A DNA stretch of 58,226 nucleotides, taken from contig JAKIWQ010000008.1 in NCBI GenBank assembly GCA_022749935.1, positions 1-58,226 on the forward strand. The letters are read 5' to 3'. The DNA is from Thermoplasmata archaeon (GTDB taxonomy: Archaea > Thermoplasmatota > Thermoplasmata > Lutacidiplasmatales > UBA184). The notes under the pieces are model-generated. The model did no database searches, was not told where the DNA came from, and was given only the letters and a program-made list of their open reading frames with translations. Position numbers and translations under genes: made by a program. Of this stretch, positions 1-8,963 are shown piece by piece (positions within the stretch are counted from its first letter, which is position 1; each line of letters opens with the position of its first letter).

Positions 1-213
1 CGCACTCGCGGTCCCGGAGCTCCGGGCTCCGAGTTTGGGGGGTTCGACGAGAATTGCCCCCCTTTGGGATCGGTCTCGCGCGAGGGAGGGGGCCCGCAAC
101 GAGCTCACGCGGCGGGGAGCCCGATCCAGAACGACCAGCCCCGACCCGTCCTGGACGGCAGTGGGATCCGGCAAGGAAGTCACCAACCACGGTCGCACGC
201 GGAGGTGCAAGGT

Positions 214-612
214 TCACTTTGACAGGTACTTTCTGAGGGGGGTCCAATAGGAAGTCTTCCAGCCCGTCCTCAAGTGACCCACGTGCTCTGCGGGCACCTT
301 CGAATGAGTGAATGTCACCTTGGTCCCACGGGGACTCGGCGCAAGAGCAAACCGAACTACGGACGCATGGCCCTTCGGCCAGGTCTCGTCGCTGGGCACC
401 CAGGTCTGGACGATCGTCTTCCCGGGGACCAGCTTGAGGTTCGTACCGTGAATGTAGCCACCCCACGCCATGAACTTCCCTCCGACCTTGCCGCTGATCC
501 GGGCGTCCGCTCCGGTGAATGCCTTGTGCCCGCGAGTGGTCATCAACGCGTCGTAGACCCTACGAGGAGTTCCCGGGAGAACCACTTTCTGCCGAATGGT
601 ACCTAGATTCAT
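214..612 (-). CDS. SRPBCC / AHSA1-like domain protein
   Basis: A 132-residue protein of the START/SRPBCC fold, resembling the AHSA1 branch (activator-of-Hsp90-ATPase-like): it opens 'IRQKVVLPGTPRRVYDALM', then 'GKFMAWGGYIHGTN', 'IVQTWVPSDETWP' and a C-terminal helix 'GWKTSYWTPLRKYL'. Members bind hydrophobic ligands or act as small stress proteins; no ligand can be read from sequence. The open frame extends 30 codons upstream, but the ATG at 612 is preferred because family homology begins two residues later and the extension is low-complexity. No signal peptide or membrane segment, so probably cytosolic. It stands alone, with the AlkD-like gene about 195 nt upstream on the same strand. Confidence 0.8.
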   Translation of the reverse strand: MNLGTIRQKVVLPGTPRRVYDALMTTRGHKAFTGADARISGKVGGKFMAWGGYIHGTNLKLVPGKTIVQTWVPSDETWPKGHASVVRFALAPSPRGTKVTFTHSKVPAEHVGHLRTGWKTSYWTPLRKYLSK

Positions 613-807
613 CGCTTCCCTGCCGATCGACCGCAATGCAGGCATCCGGTTAAGGACTCGGATTTGGCCCACGCCCGGATCCGGCCCCGGGACCGACTCC
701 AATCCTTTGTGCGTCCGGTCAAAATGCCGCCAGTGGGTTGAATGAGGGTTGCGCCCTATCTCACTCGACCGGAGACAGGCACGGAGTCCGACCGTGAGGG
801 ACCCCGG

Positions 808-1575
808 TTATCGTGAGGAACGGGTGGCGGCCGCGGGGGGGTGCTTGAGGTGGCGCGTAGCCTCACGCCGACTCAGACCACTCAGTCGCTTCTCGTTCCT
901 GGCCACGTATCGAGCCACCTCATCGGGGTGAAGGCGTGCGTGCTGCCGAAGGGCCCACCCGATGGCTTTACGCAAGAAAAATTCACGGGACTCGATGGAA
1001 GGTTCGATGCAATCGTAGAGAAGGGCCTGGTCGGTCGCGACCCCCGAACCTACCTGACAGATAATCGAAGTTCTGCGTTTCCACATGTCTTCGGACCGAC
1101 TCCAAGACCGCATGGTCCGTGCCATGCGGGTCCTGTCACTCCGGAGAATCGGACCGACCCGGTGGATGGCGACCGAATCCACATAGTCCCACCAGGCGCC
1201 CGTCACGATTATCTCTTCATACATGGGGAGAACCGCGGGGGTTTGGTAGGCTCGGGCCGCCCGAATCCCCGAGAGCGCGATAGCTGCATAACGCTCCTCC
1301 CGGAACCGTGCGTGCCTCCACAAAAATAGGGTGGTACGTTGCCACGAGGCGGCGTTGGAAAACGCCAACTCAGCGAATCGATGGCGGCAAATCGCCTCCA
1401 GTCCCGGGGCGTTGACTCCGTGGTACGGCAGGGCCGAGCGCATGTACTGTTGCATAGGTCCGGCCCGGCGTGCGTCGGCCGATGCATGCAGATCCTTACG
1501 GACCGCGGCAAGGAGCGACGAAGGGCTCGGAGGACGAAGGACCTTAGGGCCTGGAGTCCGTTTCTCTTTCGTCAC
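808..1575 (-). CDS. AlkD-like DNA alkylation repair protein
   Basis: A 255-residue all-helical protein of the DNA alkylation repair (AlkC/AlkD, HEAT-like) superfamily. AlkD glycosylases excise positively charged alkylbases such as 7-methylguanine without flipping the base. Visible signatures: 'MQQYMRSALPYHGVNAP' at residues 41-57, 'TGAWWDYVDSVA' at 125-136 (the aromatic/Asp cluster equivalent to the Trp and Asp of Bacillus AlkD), 'MWKRRTSII' near 164-172 supplying the conserved Arg, and 'LRKAIGWALRQHARLHP' in the last helices. Start is GTG at 1575. The basic, Ser/Pro-rich N-terminus (residues 1-20) is outside the family core. Functional call is by family; the activity is untested. Confidence 0.88.
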   Translation of the reverse strand: MTKEKRTPGPKVLRPPSPSSLLAAVRKDLHASADARRAGPMQQYMRSALPYHGVNAPGLEAICRHRFAELAFSNAASWQRTTLFLWRHARFREERYAAIALSGIRAARAYQTPAVLPMYEEIIVTGAWWDYVDSVAIHRVGPILRSDRTRMARTMRSWSRSEDMWKRRTSIICQVGSGVATDQALLYDCIEPSIESREFFLRKAIGWALRQHARLHPDEVARYVARNEKRLSGLSRREATRHLKHPPAAATRSSR

Positions 1576-1797
1576 TTCGCCTCCTCACCTGTGCGCATTC
1601 AATCACTGCTCCCAGGTAGGCTGAGGATCCTCCTAACCAATCCCCTCGCGCCCCTTCGACTGACCCAGGGCGGACCCGCGATGGGCTCGACCGTGGGGCG
1701 GACCGGACCAGGGGGCTCGGGCGAGGCCGACTCCGGACGCCCCACGGTACTCCCACACGTCGTTCCCATCGGCATTCAAACCACCTGGCGGGAACCT

Positions 1798-2787
1798 TTA
1801 GCGGTAGGGCTGACGCAAATCTCGCTCGGTCCAGACCATCTCCTTCTCCCGTTGAAAGCCCAACCGCCCATTGATGGACCAGATCCGTGTGTTGAGTGAA
1901 TCGTTCATGGTCCGGATGTAACGGAATCCGCGCTCGCGGGCAAACGCGATCGTGCGAAGCTTGAGCTGAGTGGCAATCCCCCTGCCACGGTACTCGCGTA
2001 AGGTCGCAGTGAACACTTGGTGAACGGTCGTCGGATCTCCCTCCACCAACTCGAGATTGCTCATTCCCACGAAACGGGATCCTTCTCGCGCAAGGAAAAA
2101 TCCCTCGGGAAGAAGGCCCGGGCACTTCAGGTTGAATTTGACGAACTGTTCGAACGAGGGGGGAACATATTCTCCCATTCGGGGCACATCGCCCAGTGCG
2201 GCGCAAGCGAACTCATACAACCGTTGGGCCAGGGTGGGGTCGTTGGAATCCTCCTCGGCGAGCGAGGTGATCTCGACCCCAGCCCGTCGGAGGGCATCCT
2301 CCGTGTCAGGCGATAGTGGGCTAACGGGCACCGTGCCGAGTTCGAGACGGGAAAACCACTGGCGGCGTAGCTCTCTGAATCCCTGCCGTTGAAGGAAACG
2401 GCAGGCGCGATCGTCCCTCGCCGGAGCGGACGCCCATAATCGTGCGGCCCCGAGCCTGGTCGCCTCCTCCGTTAGACGTTCAGCTAGGGACTGCCCGATA
2501 CCTCTCCCCTGATGATCCGGATCCACGCTCCCTCCCACCCAGAGGCTCGTTGGGTCCTGACTGTCGGGGGAGTTCTGCAACCCGCCAACCCCGACGAGAC
2601 GAGACGAACTCACCTCGTCCACTGCGAACTTTCGGAGATGAAACGGTGGCGCCTGCCAAGCCGCGTCCTCCCGCCGAATCTGTTCCGCAGTCCGCGGATG
2701 CTCCGGATCGAGCCGATTGTGGAGGGCAGCATGTGCCTCTGAGTCCACGTCCTTGAACGGACGGATACTGTAACGCCGGTCGATCAT
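1798..2787 (-). CDS. Tandem-GNAT acetyltransferase
   Basis: A 329-residue protein with two GNAT N-acetyltransferase domains. The first carries the acetyl-CoA loop 'DHQGRGIGQSLAERL' (about residues 90-105). The second carries 'EYRGRGIATQLKLRTIAFA' and then the Asn-rich stretch 'NDSLNTRIWSINGRLGFQ' typical of the beta6-alpha4 region. Both loops match R/Q-x-x-G-x-G/A, so both sites could bind acetyl-CoA. Substrate is unknown; related two-domain GNATs acetylate small molecules such as mycothiol precursors or antibiotics. Start ATG at 2787 is chosen over an in-frame ATG nine codons upstream because 'MIDRRYSIRPF' is the usual GNAT opening. Monocistronic. Confidence 0.88.
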   Translation of the reverse strand: MIDRRYSIRPFKDVDSEAHAALHNRLDPEHPRTAEQIRREDAAWQAPPFHLRKFAVDEVSSSRLVGVGGLQNSPDSQDPTSLWVGGSVDPDHQGRGIGQSLAERLTEEATRLGAARLWASAPARDDRACRFLQRQGFRELRRQWFSRLELGTVPVSPLSPDTEDALRRAGVEITSLAEEDSNDPTLAQRLYEFACAALGDVPRMGEYVPPSFEQFVKFNLKCPGLLPEGFFLAREGSRFVGMSNLELVEGDPTTVHQVFTATLREYRGRGIATQLKLRTIAFARERGFRYIRTMNDSLNTRIWSINGRLGFQREKEMVWTERDLRQPYR

Positions 2788-3064
2788 GGGCAACCCTGCT
2801 GTGGGACTCCGCACCGGTCAATAATCATTCTCAATCGCTCGTACACACCGTTGTGCGTTCCGACCAGGAGACGCGTTCAAGTCGACCCTAGTGGGGGACG
2901 GTTCCATTGACGGACATTTAGACTTTAGAAAGTGTGGGGGCACCCGAGCGGGGAACTACTGCACTTCGTTCGACAATAGTTACCCGTCGGCACTTCGTGG
3001 CCGGGCAAGTGTCGAGCCCGGAGTCGCGAACCTGGCTCGATCGACCCGTCGGCCATCGAACGTC

Positions 3065-3202
3065 ATGGAGGTGACGATGAACGTTGTGGGTTCCGGCCAG
3101 GAGACCCCGGGTTCCTTCTTGGTGATAGAATGTGTATTCCCGCCAGAAGCTGGACCGGCCTTCCTCCACACCCACCCCGCCCACTACGGAGGGGGGGTGT
3201 AA
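3065..3202 (+). pseudogene. Truncated cupin remnant
   Basis: A short frame starting at ATG 3065 reads 'MEVTMNVVGSGQETPGSF' and then 'FPPEAGPAFLHTHP', which looks like the first strands and the start of the metal-binding His motif of a cupin (family pattern about 'G..PPxHxH'). Translation stops at 3202 soon after this motif, and I could not find the remaining cupin strands in another frame downstream. This is either a decayed gene or a chance resemblance. The stretch upstream (2788-3064) holds no gene I recognise. Confidence 0.35.
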
Positions 3203-3245
3203 CCATCGTTGCACTGAGTTCCCGAGCTGCGCGGCGGGGGTCGGT

Positions 3246-3734
3246 TCAAATCTGTCCGGGTCGAAGGAACCTGGCGAGTCGGTCCGCCTGGTGCTTTGTC
3301 AACTTGAACCGTTGGTCTCCGAGTCCAGGTCCAATCTGGATCCAGTCGGGACCAATCCGTCGGACGGATCGCCACTTTACGGTGTATTGATGGAGGACGA
3401 ATCCCATGCGAAGCCTGAGACCGACCGGAGAGATGCCGAGGCTGGCGACCACTGGAAACCACCTCGGAAAGAGGTAGAGGCAGCTGAGCTCGGGCCCCAA
3501 GATCCCGAGTAGGAGCAGGTTCGCCTGCCACACCGGAATGAGGGTTTGTCTAAGGACCCCGACCGATCCAAGGAGCGTCAGGACGACCAGACCAGTGACT
3601 ACGGAGCCAACGCCTAGGATCCCTCCCATGAGGAATGCGAACTGAGAGGAACGAAGGGCATCACCCTCCACCCACTCCCAGGGTGGGTCAGCGACCATCG
3701 ACGATACTCCGACCTGCAACACGACACCGGGCAT
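3246..3734 (-). CDS. Two-TM membrane protein with soluble C-terminal domain
   Basis: Predicted 162-residue membrane protein. Two hydrophobic segments, 'FLMGGILGVGSVVTGLVVLT' and 'QTLIPVWQANLLLLGILG', are followed by a soluble C-terminal part: 'SPVGLRLRMGF', 'WRSVRRIGPDWIQIG' and 'LTKHQADRLARF'. The C-terminal pattern resembles short PH/YcxB-like beta domains attached to membrane hairpins, but I cannot assign a family with confidence. Start uncertain: ATG at 3734 or ATG at 3698; the frame further upstream is Arg/Pro-rich and unlikely to be translated. It is divergent from the propeller gene beginning at 3888, so the roughly 150 nt between them should hold both promoters. Confidence 0.6.
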   Translation of the reverse strand: MPGVVLQVGVSSMVADPPWEWVEGDALRSSQFAFLMGGILGVGSVVTGLVVLTLLGSVGVLRQTLIPVWQANLLLLGILGPELSCLYLFPRWFPVVASLGISPVGLRLRMGFVLHQYTVKWRSVRRIGPDWIQIGPGLGDQRFKLTKHQADRLARFLRPGQI

Positions 3735-3887
3735 TGAGCTCTTCGCGCGACCGGCGGGGAGTGTTGCCCTAGAATCTGGGCTCCGGTTTCGACGAACACG
3801 ACCGGGAGGGGGGCCCCTCCGGCCTTCAAACGTCAAGGGCGGACGGCGGGGTAAGGAGAGAGTCGGACCCACCTAGCTAGAATCCAT

Positions 3888-5384
3888 ATGATGTGCGGAC
3901 GGTTCTTCGGCCGACGGCACGTCACGGAGCGAAACCATGATCCAGTACGGACGAGCCAACGGGTGGAGAGTGTGAGGAACGCAGCCAAGGCGTTGATCAT
4001 CACCTTCGTGGTCCTAGTGGCTGGAGTCGCCTCCTACCTCGTTCTTATCCCAGCTCCGTCGAACTCTCCCTCTAAGAACCTTTCAGCGGGCAGTTGCGGG
4101 TCGCCCTCATCCTCCCGTTCGATGGCGACAAACCCCGCAGCGGGAAACTGGACGACCTACCACGGCGATGCGACCCGATCTGGCGACGAGCCGATGTCCG
4201 GCATCACCGCAGCTCATACTGCCTGGGCCGCCCCCTCCATCCTCGACGGGCAAGTCTATGCCGAACCCCTCGTGTGCGGTAATTCAGTATTCGTCGCGAC
4301 CGAGAATGACTCCGTCTACGCCGTGAACGCGACCACCGGCAACGTCCTTTGGCGGACCCATCTGGGCACGCCGATACCGGGGTCGATCCTGCCGTGCGGA
4401 AACATCGATCCCAGCGGAATCACTGGCACCCCTGTGATCGACAGAACGTCGAGCACGATCTATGTGGTCGCGTTCCTTGGGACGACGGAGCACGTCCTCT
4501 TCGGCCTGAACCTTTCCGATGGCACCATACGGTCCCGCGTCGTGGTCGATCCTATCGGGGCGAACCCGGTCGTCGAGCAGGAACGGGGCGCCCTCGCGCT
4601 CGCCAACGGTGTGGTCTACATTCCCTTCGGGGGGTTGGACGGAGATTGCGGCCAGTACCACGGTTGGGTGGTCGGAGTGAGGACCGACGGGACCGGAGGG
4701 CTGCTCAGCTACCAAGTGCCCACGGGACGGGAAGGGGGGATCTGGAGCCCTGCTGGGATAGCCGTGGGAGCCAACGGCGATCTCTATGTCGCGACGGGGA
4801 ACAGCGCGGCGACGACGACGTTCGATTATGGGGACGCAGTCATCCAACTTTCTCCCGCGCTTCAGGTCCTCAGTTATTTCGCTCCCACGAACTGGGCCCA
4901 ACTGAACTCGGGGGACGTAGACTTGGGGTCGGTGGCACCCACCCTCCTGCCGAATGGAGACCTGTTCCAGATTGGTAAGGAAGGTGTCGGATACGTACTT
5001 TCTGGATCTAACCTCGGCGGAATCGGGGGGCAGATCTACTCCAGCAACGTTTGCTCGGGGGCCTTCGCCGGGACGGCCCACGTCGCGGACTCAGTACTTA
5101 CGGCGTGTGTGGACGGGATCTTCAAGGTGGTCGTGGGAACTTCCTCGTTTTCGGTCGCGTGGAGCTCCTCGAGCTTCGACGCCGGAGCTCCGATCGTAAC
5201 TGGGGACGTCGTCTGGGGGATCGATACCTCCAGCGCGACCCTGCTGGGGCTCAACTTCTCCACCGGCCTGCAAATGTTCTCGTTCCCGCTGGGGACGGTC
5301 GGACACTTCTGCACTCCTGCCGCGGCCCCTGGAAGAGTGTACGTCGCCGCAGGAGACCAATTGTCTTCCTTCTCACTGTCGTGA
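3888..5384 (+). CDS. Membrane-anchored PQQ-type beta-propeller protein
   Basis: A protein of up to 498 residues with one N-terminal hydrophobic segment ('ALIITFVVLVAGVASYLVLI', about residues 35-54) that could be a signal-anchor, then an extracellular Thr/Ser-rich linker and repeats of the PQQ-enzyme type: 'SVYAVNATTGNVLWRTHLGT', 'VYVAAGDQLSSFSLS', 'TLLGLNFSTGLQMFSFPL'. These build a beta-propeller as in BamB or quinoprotein dehydrogenases. I see no convincing catalytic residues, so a scaffold or sensor role is as likely as enzymatic. 'TTYHGDATRSG' near residue 90 matches the usual start of the propeller. Two in-frame GTG codons (3963, 3972) sit closer to the membrane segment and are alternative starts. 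Confidence 0.85.
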   Translation: MMCGRFFGRRHVTERNHDPVRTSQRVESVRNAAKALIITFVVLVAGVASYLVLIPAPSNSPSKNLSAGSCGSPSSSRSMATNPAAGNWTTYHGDATRSGDEPMSGITAAHTAWAAPSILDGQVYAEPLVCGNSVFVATENDSVYAVNATTGNVLWRTHLGTPIPGSILPCGNIDPSGITGTPVIDRTSSTIYVVAFLGTTEHVLFGLNLSDGTIRSRVVVDPIGANPVVEQERGALALANGVVYIPFGGLDGDCGQYHGWVVGVRTDGTGGLLSYQVPTGREGGIWSPAGIAVGANGDLYVATGNSAATTTFDYGDAVIQLSPALQVLSYFAPTNWAQLNSGDVDLGSVAPTLLPNGDLFQIGKEGVGYVLSGSNLGGIGGQIYSSNVCSGAFAGTAHVADSVLTACVDGIFKVVVGTSSFSVAWSSSSFDAGAPIVTGDVVWGIDTSSATLLGLNFSTGLQMFSFPLGTVGHFCTPAAAPGRVYVAAGDQLSSFSLS

Positions 5385-5584
5385 AGTCTGATCCACCCTG
5401 GCGAGCCCAGGTTGAAACTCATACGGCAACCGCGTAGTGAACGTCGGGAGCTCGGCGAACTCGTGAAAACGTCCGCCAAACCGTTGTCGAGAGCGGTCGA
5501 CCTACCCTGCCGTCGACCGACCGTACTGTCTCCCACCATCTAGGACGCTTCATACTACGCGAGGGCTATCGGACCGCGGTCGAC

Positions 5585-6289
5585 GTGTACGGTAAGTGGG
5601 AGTACGGGACATTTTCGATTGTCGCGTGTGACCCGGACCGGAGATTCTGGGGAGTCGCGGTCACGACCAAGCCGGCGAGTGTCGGCGCGGTCGTCCCCTG
5701 GGCGGAATGGCGGGTCGGAGCGATCGCGACCCAGGCGATGTCGAACTACTACTACGGACCCGAAGGGCTCGCCCTCCTCCATCGGGGGGTCAGTGCCGAG
5801 GACGTGGTTCGCAGATTGACCCGGGCCGATCGTCAACGGGAACACCGCCAGCTGGGTGTAGTGGACTTGCGGGGTCGGTCGGCGGCCTGGACCGGCTCGA
5901 AGTGTCTCGAGCACGCACTGCATCAAGTCGGGGAGGGGTACAGTTGCCAAGGAAACCTGCTCGCCTCCGCGAGCGTGGTCCCTGCCATGGCGAAGGCGTT
6001 CGAGTCCGCGCGCGGGACGCTCGGGTCCCGAATGCTTCGAGCACTGAAGGCCGGGGCCCGAGAGGGTGGAGACCGACGGGGGATGGAATCGGCAGCGCTT
6101 CTCGTCGTCCATCGTGAGCGATGGTACCCGCCGAGTTGGCCCGACCACTGGACCAACCTTCGCGTGGATCGACATCTTCGGCCCCTCACCGAGCTCGAAC
6201 GTCTGCTCCGGATCGACGAGGACGAGACGCGCCGGTTCCTCTCCCGGCGGACGGCCAGTCTGCGACGGGCCAAGAAGCGCCGGGGCTAG
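5585..6289 (+). CDS. DUF1028 family protein
   Basis: A 234-residue member of the DUF1028 family, thought to adopt an Ntn-hydrolase-like fold. Family motifs are well kept: 'TFSIVACDPD' at the N-terminus, 'GAVVPWAEWRVGAIATQAM', 'YGPEGLALLHRGVSAEDVV', 'REHRQLGVVDLRGRSAAWTG', 'GEGYSCQGNLLASASVVPAM' and 'GDRRGMESAALLVV'. The core ends near residue 200 and a basic tail ('RRTASLRRAKKRRG') follows. Start codon is GTG at 5585. No biochemical function is established for the family; gene associations with amidases have been proposed elsewhere. No signal peptide. It lies convergent to the Kelch gene ending at 6336. Confidence 0.9.
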   Translation: MYGKWEYGTFSIVACDPDRRFWGVAVTTKPASVGAVVPWAEWRVGAIATQAMSNYYYGPEGLALLHRGVSAEDVVRRLTRADRQREHRQLGVVDLRGRSAAWTGSKCLEHALHQVGEGYSCQGNLLASASVVPAMAKAFESARGTLGSRMLRALKAGAREGGDRRGMESAALLVVHRERWYPPSWPDHWTNLRVDRHLRPLTELERLLRIDEDETRRFLSRRTASLRRAKKRRG

Positions 6290-6335
6290 CCGGCCGGCGT
6301 CGCCACGAGGTCCCCCTCGGAGCTCGCGGCCTCCC

Positions 6336-8444
6336 TCAGTAGTTCCAGGTCTCGGCGAACGTGGAGAAGAAGAGCACCGAACTGTCGGTTGCGTCGTACA
6401 CCATGCCAAACCGGTCCGAAGCCGCCGGATTGTTCGTCGGGATCAGTTGGATCCACTGTCCGTTGGTGAACTCCCACGTATTGGAGAGGTCCCCGAACGA
6501 TACGTTGTACCCGCCAAAGAGGAGGACGTACCCGTCGTAGGTGTCGTCCACGAGGCCCCCCGCAAAGACACCGGCAGGGCTCACCGACTCGGAACTCGTG
6601 AGGTTCGTCCAGACTCCCGCCGAGTACGCCCAAGTGTCCGGGTAGGTCCCCGAGGCGGGTGCGTCTACATCCCCCGAGAATAGTAGGACATACCCGTCCG
6701 CGGAGTCGTACGTCATCTGAGCGTTGAGGCGCCCGATAGGGCCAAAGCTTGTCTGGGCCCAGACACCGGCCGAGTAGGTCCACGCATCGTTGAAGAAGCT
6801 GAACCCATCGTACCCTCCAAAGAGGAAGACGTAGCCGTCGGCGTAGTCATACACCATGGAGGCGGCGAAACGCGGTACGGGCCCCCCGGAACTGGATACC
6901 AGAGTCCAATTGTCTCCGACGAATGACCATGTATCCCCGAAATTCACGAAACCGTCGACCCCACCGAAGAGCAGGACATACCCGTCGGCTTGATCGAACG
7001 CCATGGACGCTGCGGTCCTCCCGGGGGGGGAGCGAGCGGGATGGAGCGGGGTCCAGAGACCATGAGCGAACTTCCACGTGTCGTTCAAGTACTGGCCGTC
7101 GTAGCCACCGAACAGCAGCACGTAGCCGTCCGCTTCGTCGAACGCCATAGAAGTGCCGGATCTGGCGAATGGCGACCGAGGAACGGAGTGACTCCAGACC
7201 GCCCCGTGAAACGTCCAGGTGTCGTTGATGAACTTGCTGGATAGGGGGATCCCACCGAAGAGAACAATGGAGGTGGTAGAGGTCCCGTCGGCGATCGCGA
7301 AGTCGCCACGACTGGAGGGATGAGATGCGGGGCTTTTCTTCGTCCACGCTCCCGATACAAATGTCCACGTATCGGAGACGTAGTTCGTACCAGCGGCCCC
7401 GCCGAAGAGCACGACTTCGCTGTCCTTGACACTGTACGCCATCGAAAAGTCAGAACGAGCGGAGGGGGATGGCGAGGGGTTCTGGTGAGTCCAATGACCG
7501 GCCGAGAAGTTCCACGTGTCCCCGATCGTGTTGAACGTCGAGTTCAATCCCCCGAAGAGCAGTATGTACCCGTCCTTCTGGTCGTACGACATGCCCGCCA
7601 AGTACCTCCCAGGAGGAGCGGGACTGGGGGTGAGCTGCGCCCACTGCCCGGCCTTGAATTCCCAGGTGGCGCCCTTCACAGCAAACCCCGCAGTGAATCC
7701 GCCGAAGTACACGACATGGGTATCTTTCGTGTCGTAGTTCATGGTCGCGTATCCCAAAGCCCCAGGGTTCAGAGTGGGGGAGAGCTGGGTCCAGGTACCC
7801 CCCGTAAACTTCCAAGTGTCGGACAGGCCGGTCGCTCCGTGGAAGCCACCGTAGAGCAGCACGTAGTTGTCCGCGGCGTCAAACGTCATCGACGCCCCAT
7901 ATCTCGACTTCGGGGAATGGGACGGGAACAGCTGGGTCCAAAGCCCACCGGAGTACTCCCACGTATCCGAAAAGTCACTCGAAACAGAGCTAAGTCCACC
8001 GAAGAGCAGGACGTACTGGTCCCGGGTATCGAACGTCATCGCAGGGAGTATGCGGGGTTGGGGTTGTACGGCGTGGGTCCACGTCGGTCCGAGGGTTGGG
8101 AGATTCCCGGACGACCCGGTCCCCGAAGGACTTGCGCAGGGTATCCCTGAAATCGCTCCGCTCTTGGCCGAGCAACCGACCGGAACCCCACTCGCCGGGC
8201 CCTGGCCGGCCCGGAGGGAGGCCTCGGCCGCCGCCAGTTCCGAGGAACGCAGGTTGGCCCCATTGCCGGCATGGGGGCCCAACGAGACCGGATTCGAGTG
8301 GGATCCGACGATCCCTCCGGAGACTCCGGCGGGGACGAAACTGAGAAGTTCGATCACCACGATGGCCATCACCAGCGCAGCGAGCCCCGGGGCTACCGCG
8401 GTCCGCGCCCGTTGATGATACGCTCCCAACATTCCTGCTGCCAC
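6336..8444 (-). CDS. Secreted 12-repeat Kelch-type propeller protein
   Basis: A 702-residue surface or secreted protein. After an N-terminal hydrophobic segment ('LAALVMAIVVIELLSFVP', about residues 20-37) and a low-complexity linker, I count 12 tandem units of about 50 residues from about residue 140 to the C-terminus. Each follows 'M.(Y/F)D..DGYVLLFGG' then 'DTW.(Y/F)..G.WT.L.P...P..R'; examples are 'GTSMAFDEADGYVLLFGG' and 'AQMTYDSADGYVLLF'. Twelve Kelch-type units could form two six-bladed propellers. There is no C-terminal membrane anchor, so the N-terminal segment is either a cleaved signal peptide or the only anchor. Start is GTG 8444 or ATG 8432. Function is probably adhesion or carbohydrate/protein binding, by analogy only. 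Divergent from a larger relative. Confidence 0.85.
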   Translation of the reverse strand: MAAGMLGAYHQRARTAVAPGLAALVMAIVVIELLSFVPAGVSGGIVGSHSNPVSLGPHAGNGANLRSSELAAAEASLRAGQGPASGVPVGCSAKSGAISGIPCASPSGTGSSGNLPTLGPTWTHAVQPQPRILPAMTFDTRDQYVLLFGGLSSVSSDFSDTWEYSGGLWTQLFPSHSPKSRYGASMTFDAADNYVLLYGGFHGATGLSDTWKFTGGTWTQLSPTLNPGALGYATMNYDTKDTHVVYFGGFTAGFAVKGATWEFKAGQWAQLTPSPAPPGRYLAGMSYDQKDGYILLFGGLNSTFNTIGDTWNFSAGHWTHQNPSPSPSARSDFSMAYSVKDSEVVLFGGAAGTNYVSDTWTFVSGAWTKKSPASHPSSRGDFAIADGTSTTSIVLFGGIPLSSKFINDTWTFHGAVWSHSVPRSPFARSGTSMAFDEADGYVLLFGGYDGQYLNDTWKFAHGLWTPLHPARSPPGRTAASMAFDQADGYVLLFGGVDGFVNFGDTWSFVGDNWTLVSSSGGPVPRFAASMVYDYADGYVFLFGGYDGFSFFNDAWTYSAGVWAQTSFGPIGRLNAQMTYDSADGYVLLFSGDVDAPASGTYPDTWAYSAGVWTNLTSSESVSPAGVFAGGLVDDTYDGYVLLFGGYNVSFGDLSNTWEFTNGQWIQLIPTNNPAASDRFGMVYDATDSSVLFFSTFAETWNY

Positions 8445-8495
8445 GGTAACTCCCCCGCCTCGGCGACGCAGGCCCCAGCCCCTAATGAAACCCTA

Positions 8496-8503
8496 CGTAT
8501 AAC
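8496..8503 (-). promoter_or_regulatory. Candidate TATA box for the 702-aa Kelch gene
   Basis: On the minus strand the sequence reads 'TTATACGT' inside otherwise GC-rich DNA, 52-59 nt upstream of the GTG start (8444). With transcription starting about 25 nt downstream, the leader would be about 25-30 nt. It shares a 519-nt divergent intergenic region (8445-8963) with the larger Kelch gene. I see no RNA gene in the rest of that region. Confidence 0.35.
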
Positions 8504-8885
8504 CGGGACCGGGGGAGTACGGACGCGTCCTCATCTTCGGCGGCGTATCGAGACAATCTCCTGAACCTCAGAGGGGCAGGGCCCTTGACTGCACGCAGGT
8601 TGGGTAGACGACACTAGGAGTGACTCGGGCCCGCCCCCATGCTCGTTCTGGGGGTCGCCGGTCGGTTGGGTGAACCGGCTCGTGCACCCTGCCCCTCGGG
8701 TCTCCACCGGATCGAGCCCGACCTCGCTCCCGGTTCAGAGGAGAGTGCTCGGACGCCGATTCTCCCGTCGAACGCATCCGAACTGCCGACGATGTACGAG
8801 CGAGTACCGGGACGGAAGTCCCAGTACCCGTGTTCGGGCCGACCCGGAGGGGCCTGCTCCTCGGGTTTGGCCCGCTCCAAACGCT

Positions 8886-8894
8886 AGTATAAGA
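8886..8894 (+). promoter_or_regulatory. Candidate TATA box for the 1445-aa Kelch/Ig gene
   Basis: 'AGTATAAGA' is an isolated AT-rich motif about 70 nt upstream of the chosen GTG start at 8964. A second AT-rich patch ('ATTATTT', about 8909-8915) lies nearer. Either could position TBP. The motif supports a start downstream of it rather than at the far upstream in-frame codon (8670). Confidence 0.35.
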
Positions 8895-8963
8895 TACTCG
8901 AAGCCGACATTATTTCTCAACCCCGCTGAGGCCCGCGGCCTCGGAACGTGGACCGGTGAACTC

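Noticed and set aside
1-213. Short plus-strand frames at the window edge
   Set aside because: Arg-rich composition, no domain and no promoter-like motif; treated as non-coding.
8670-8963. N-terminal extension of the large Kelch protein
   Set aside because: The 98 extra residues are Arg/Pro/Ser-rich, lie upstream of the candidate TATA box and precede the signal segment.
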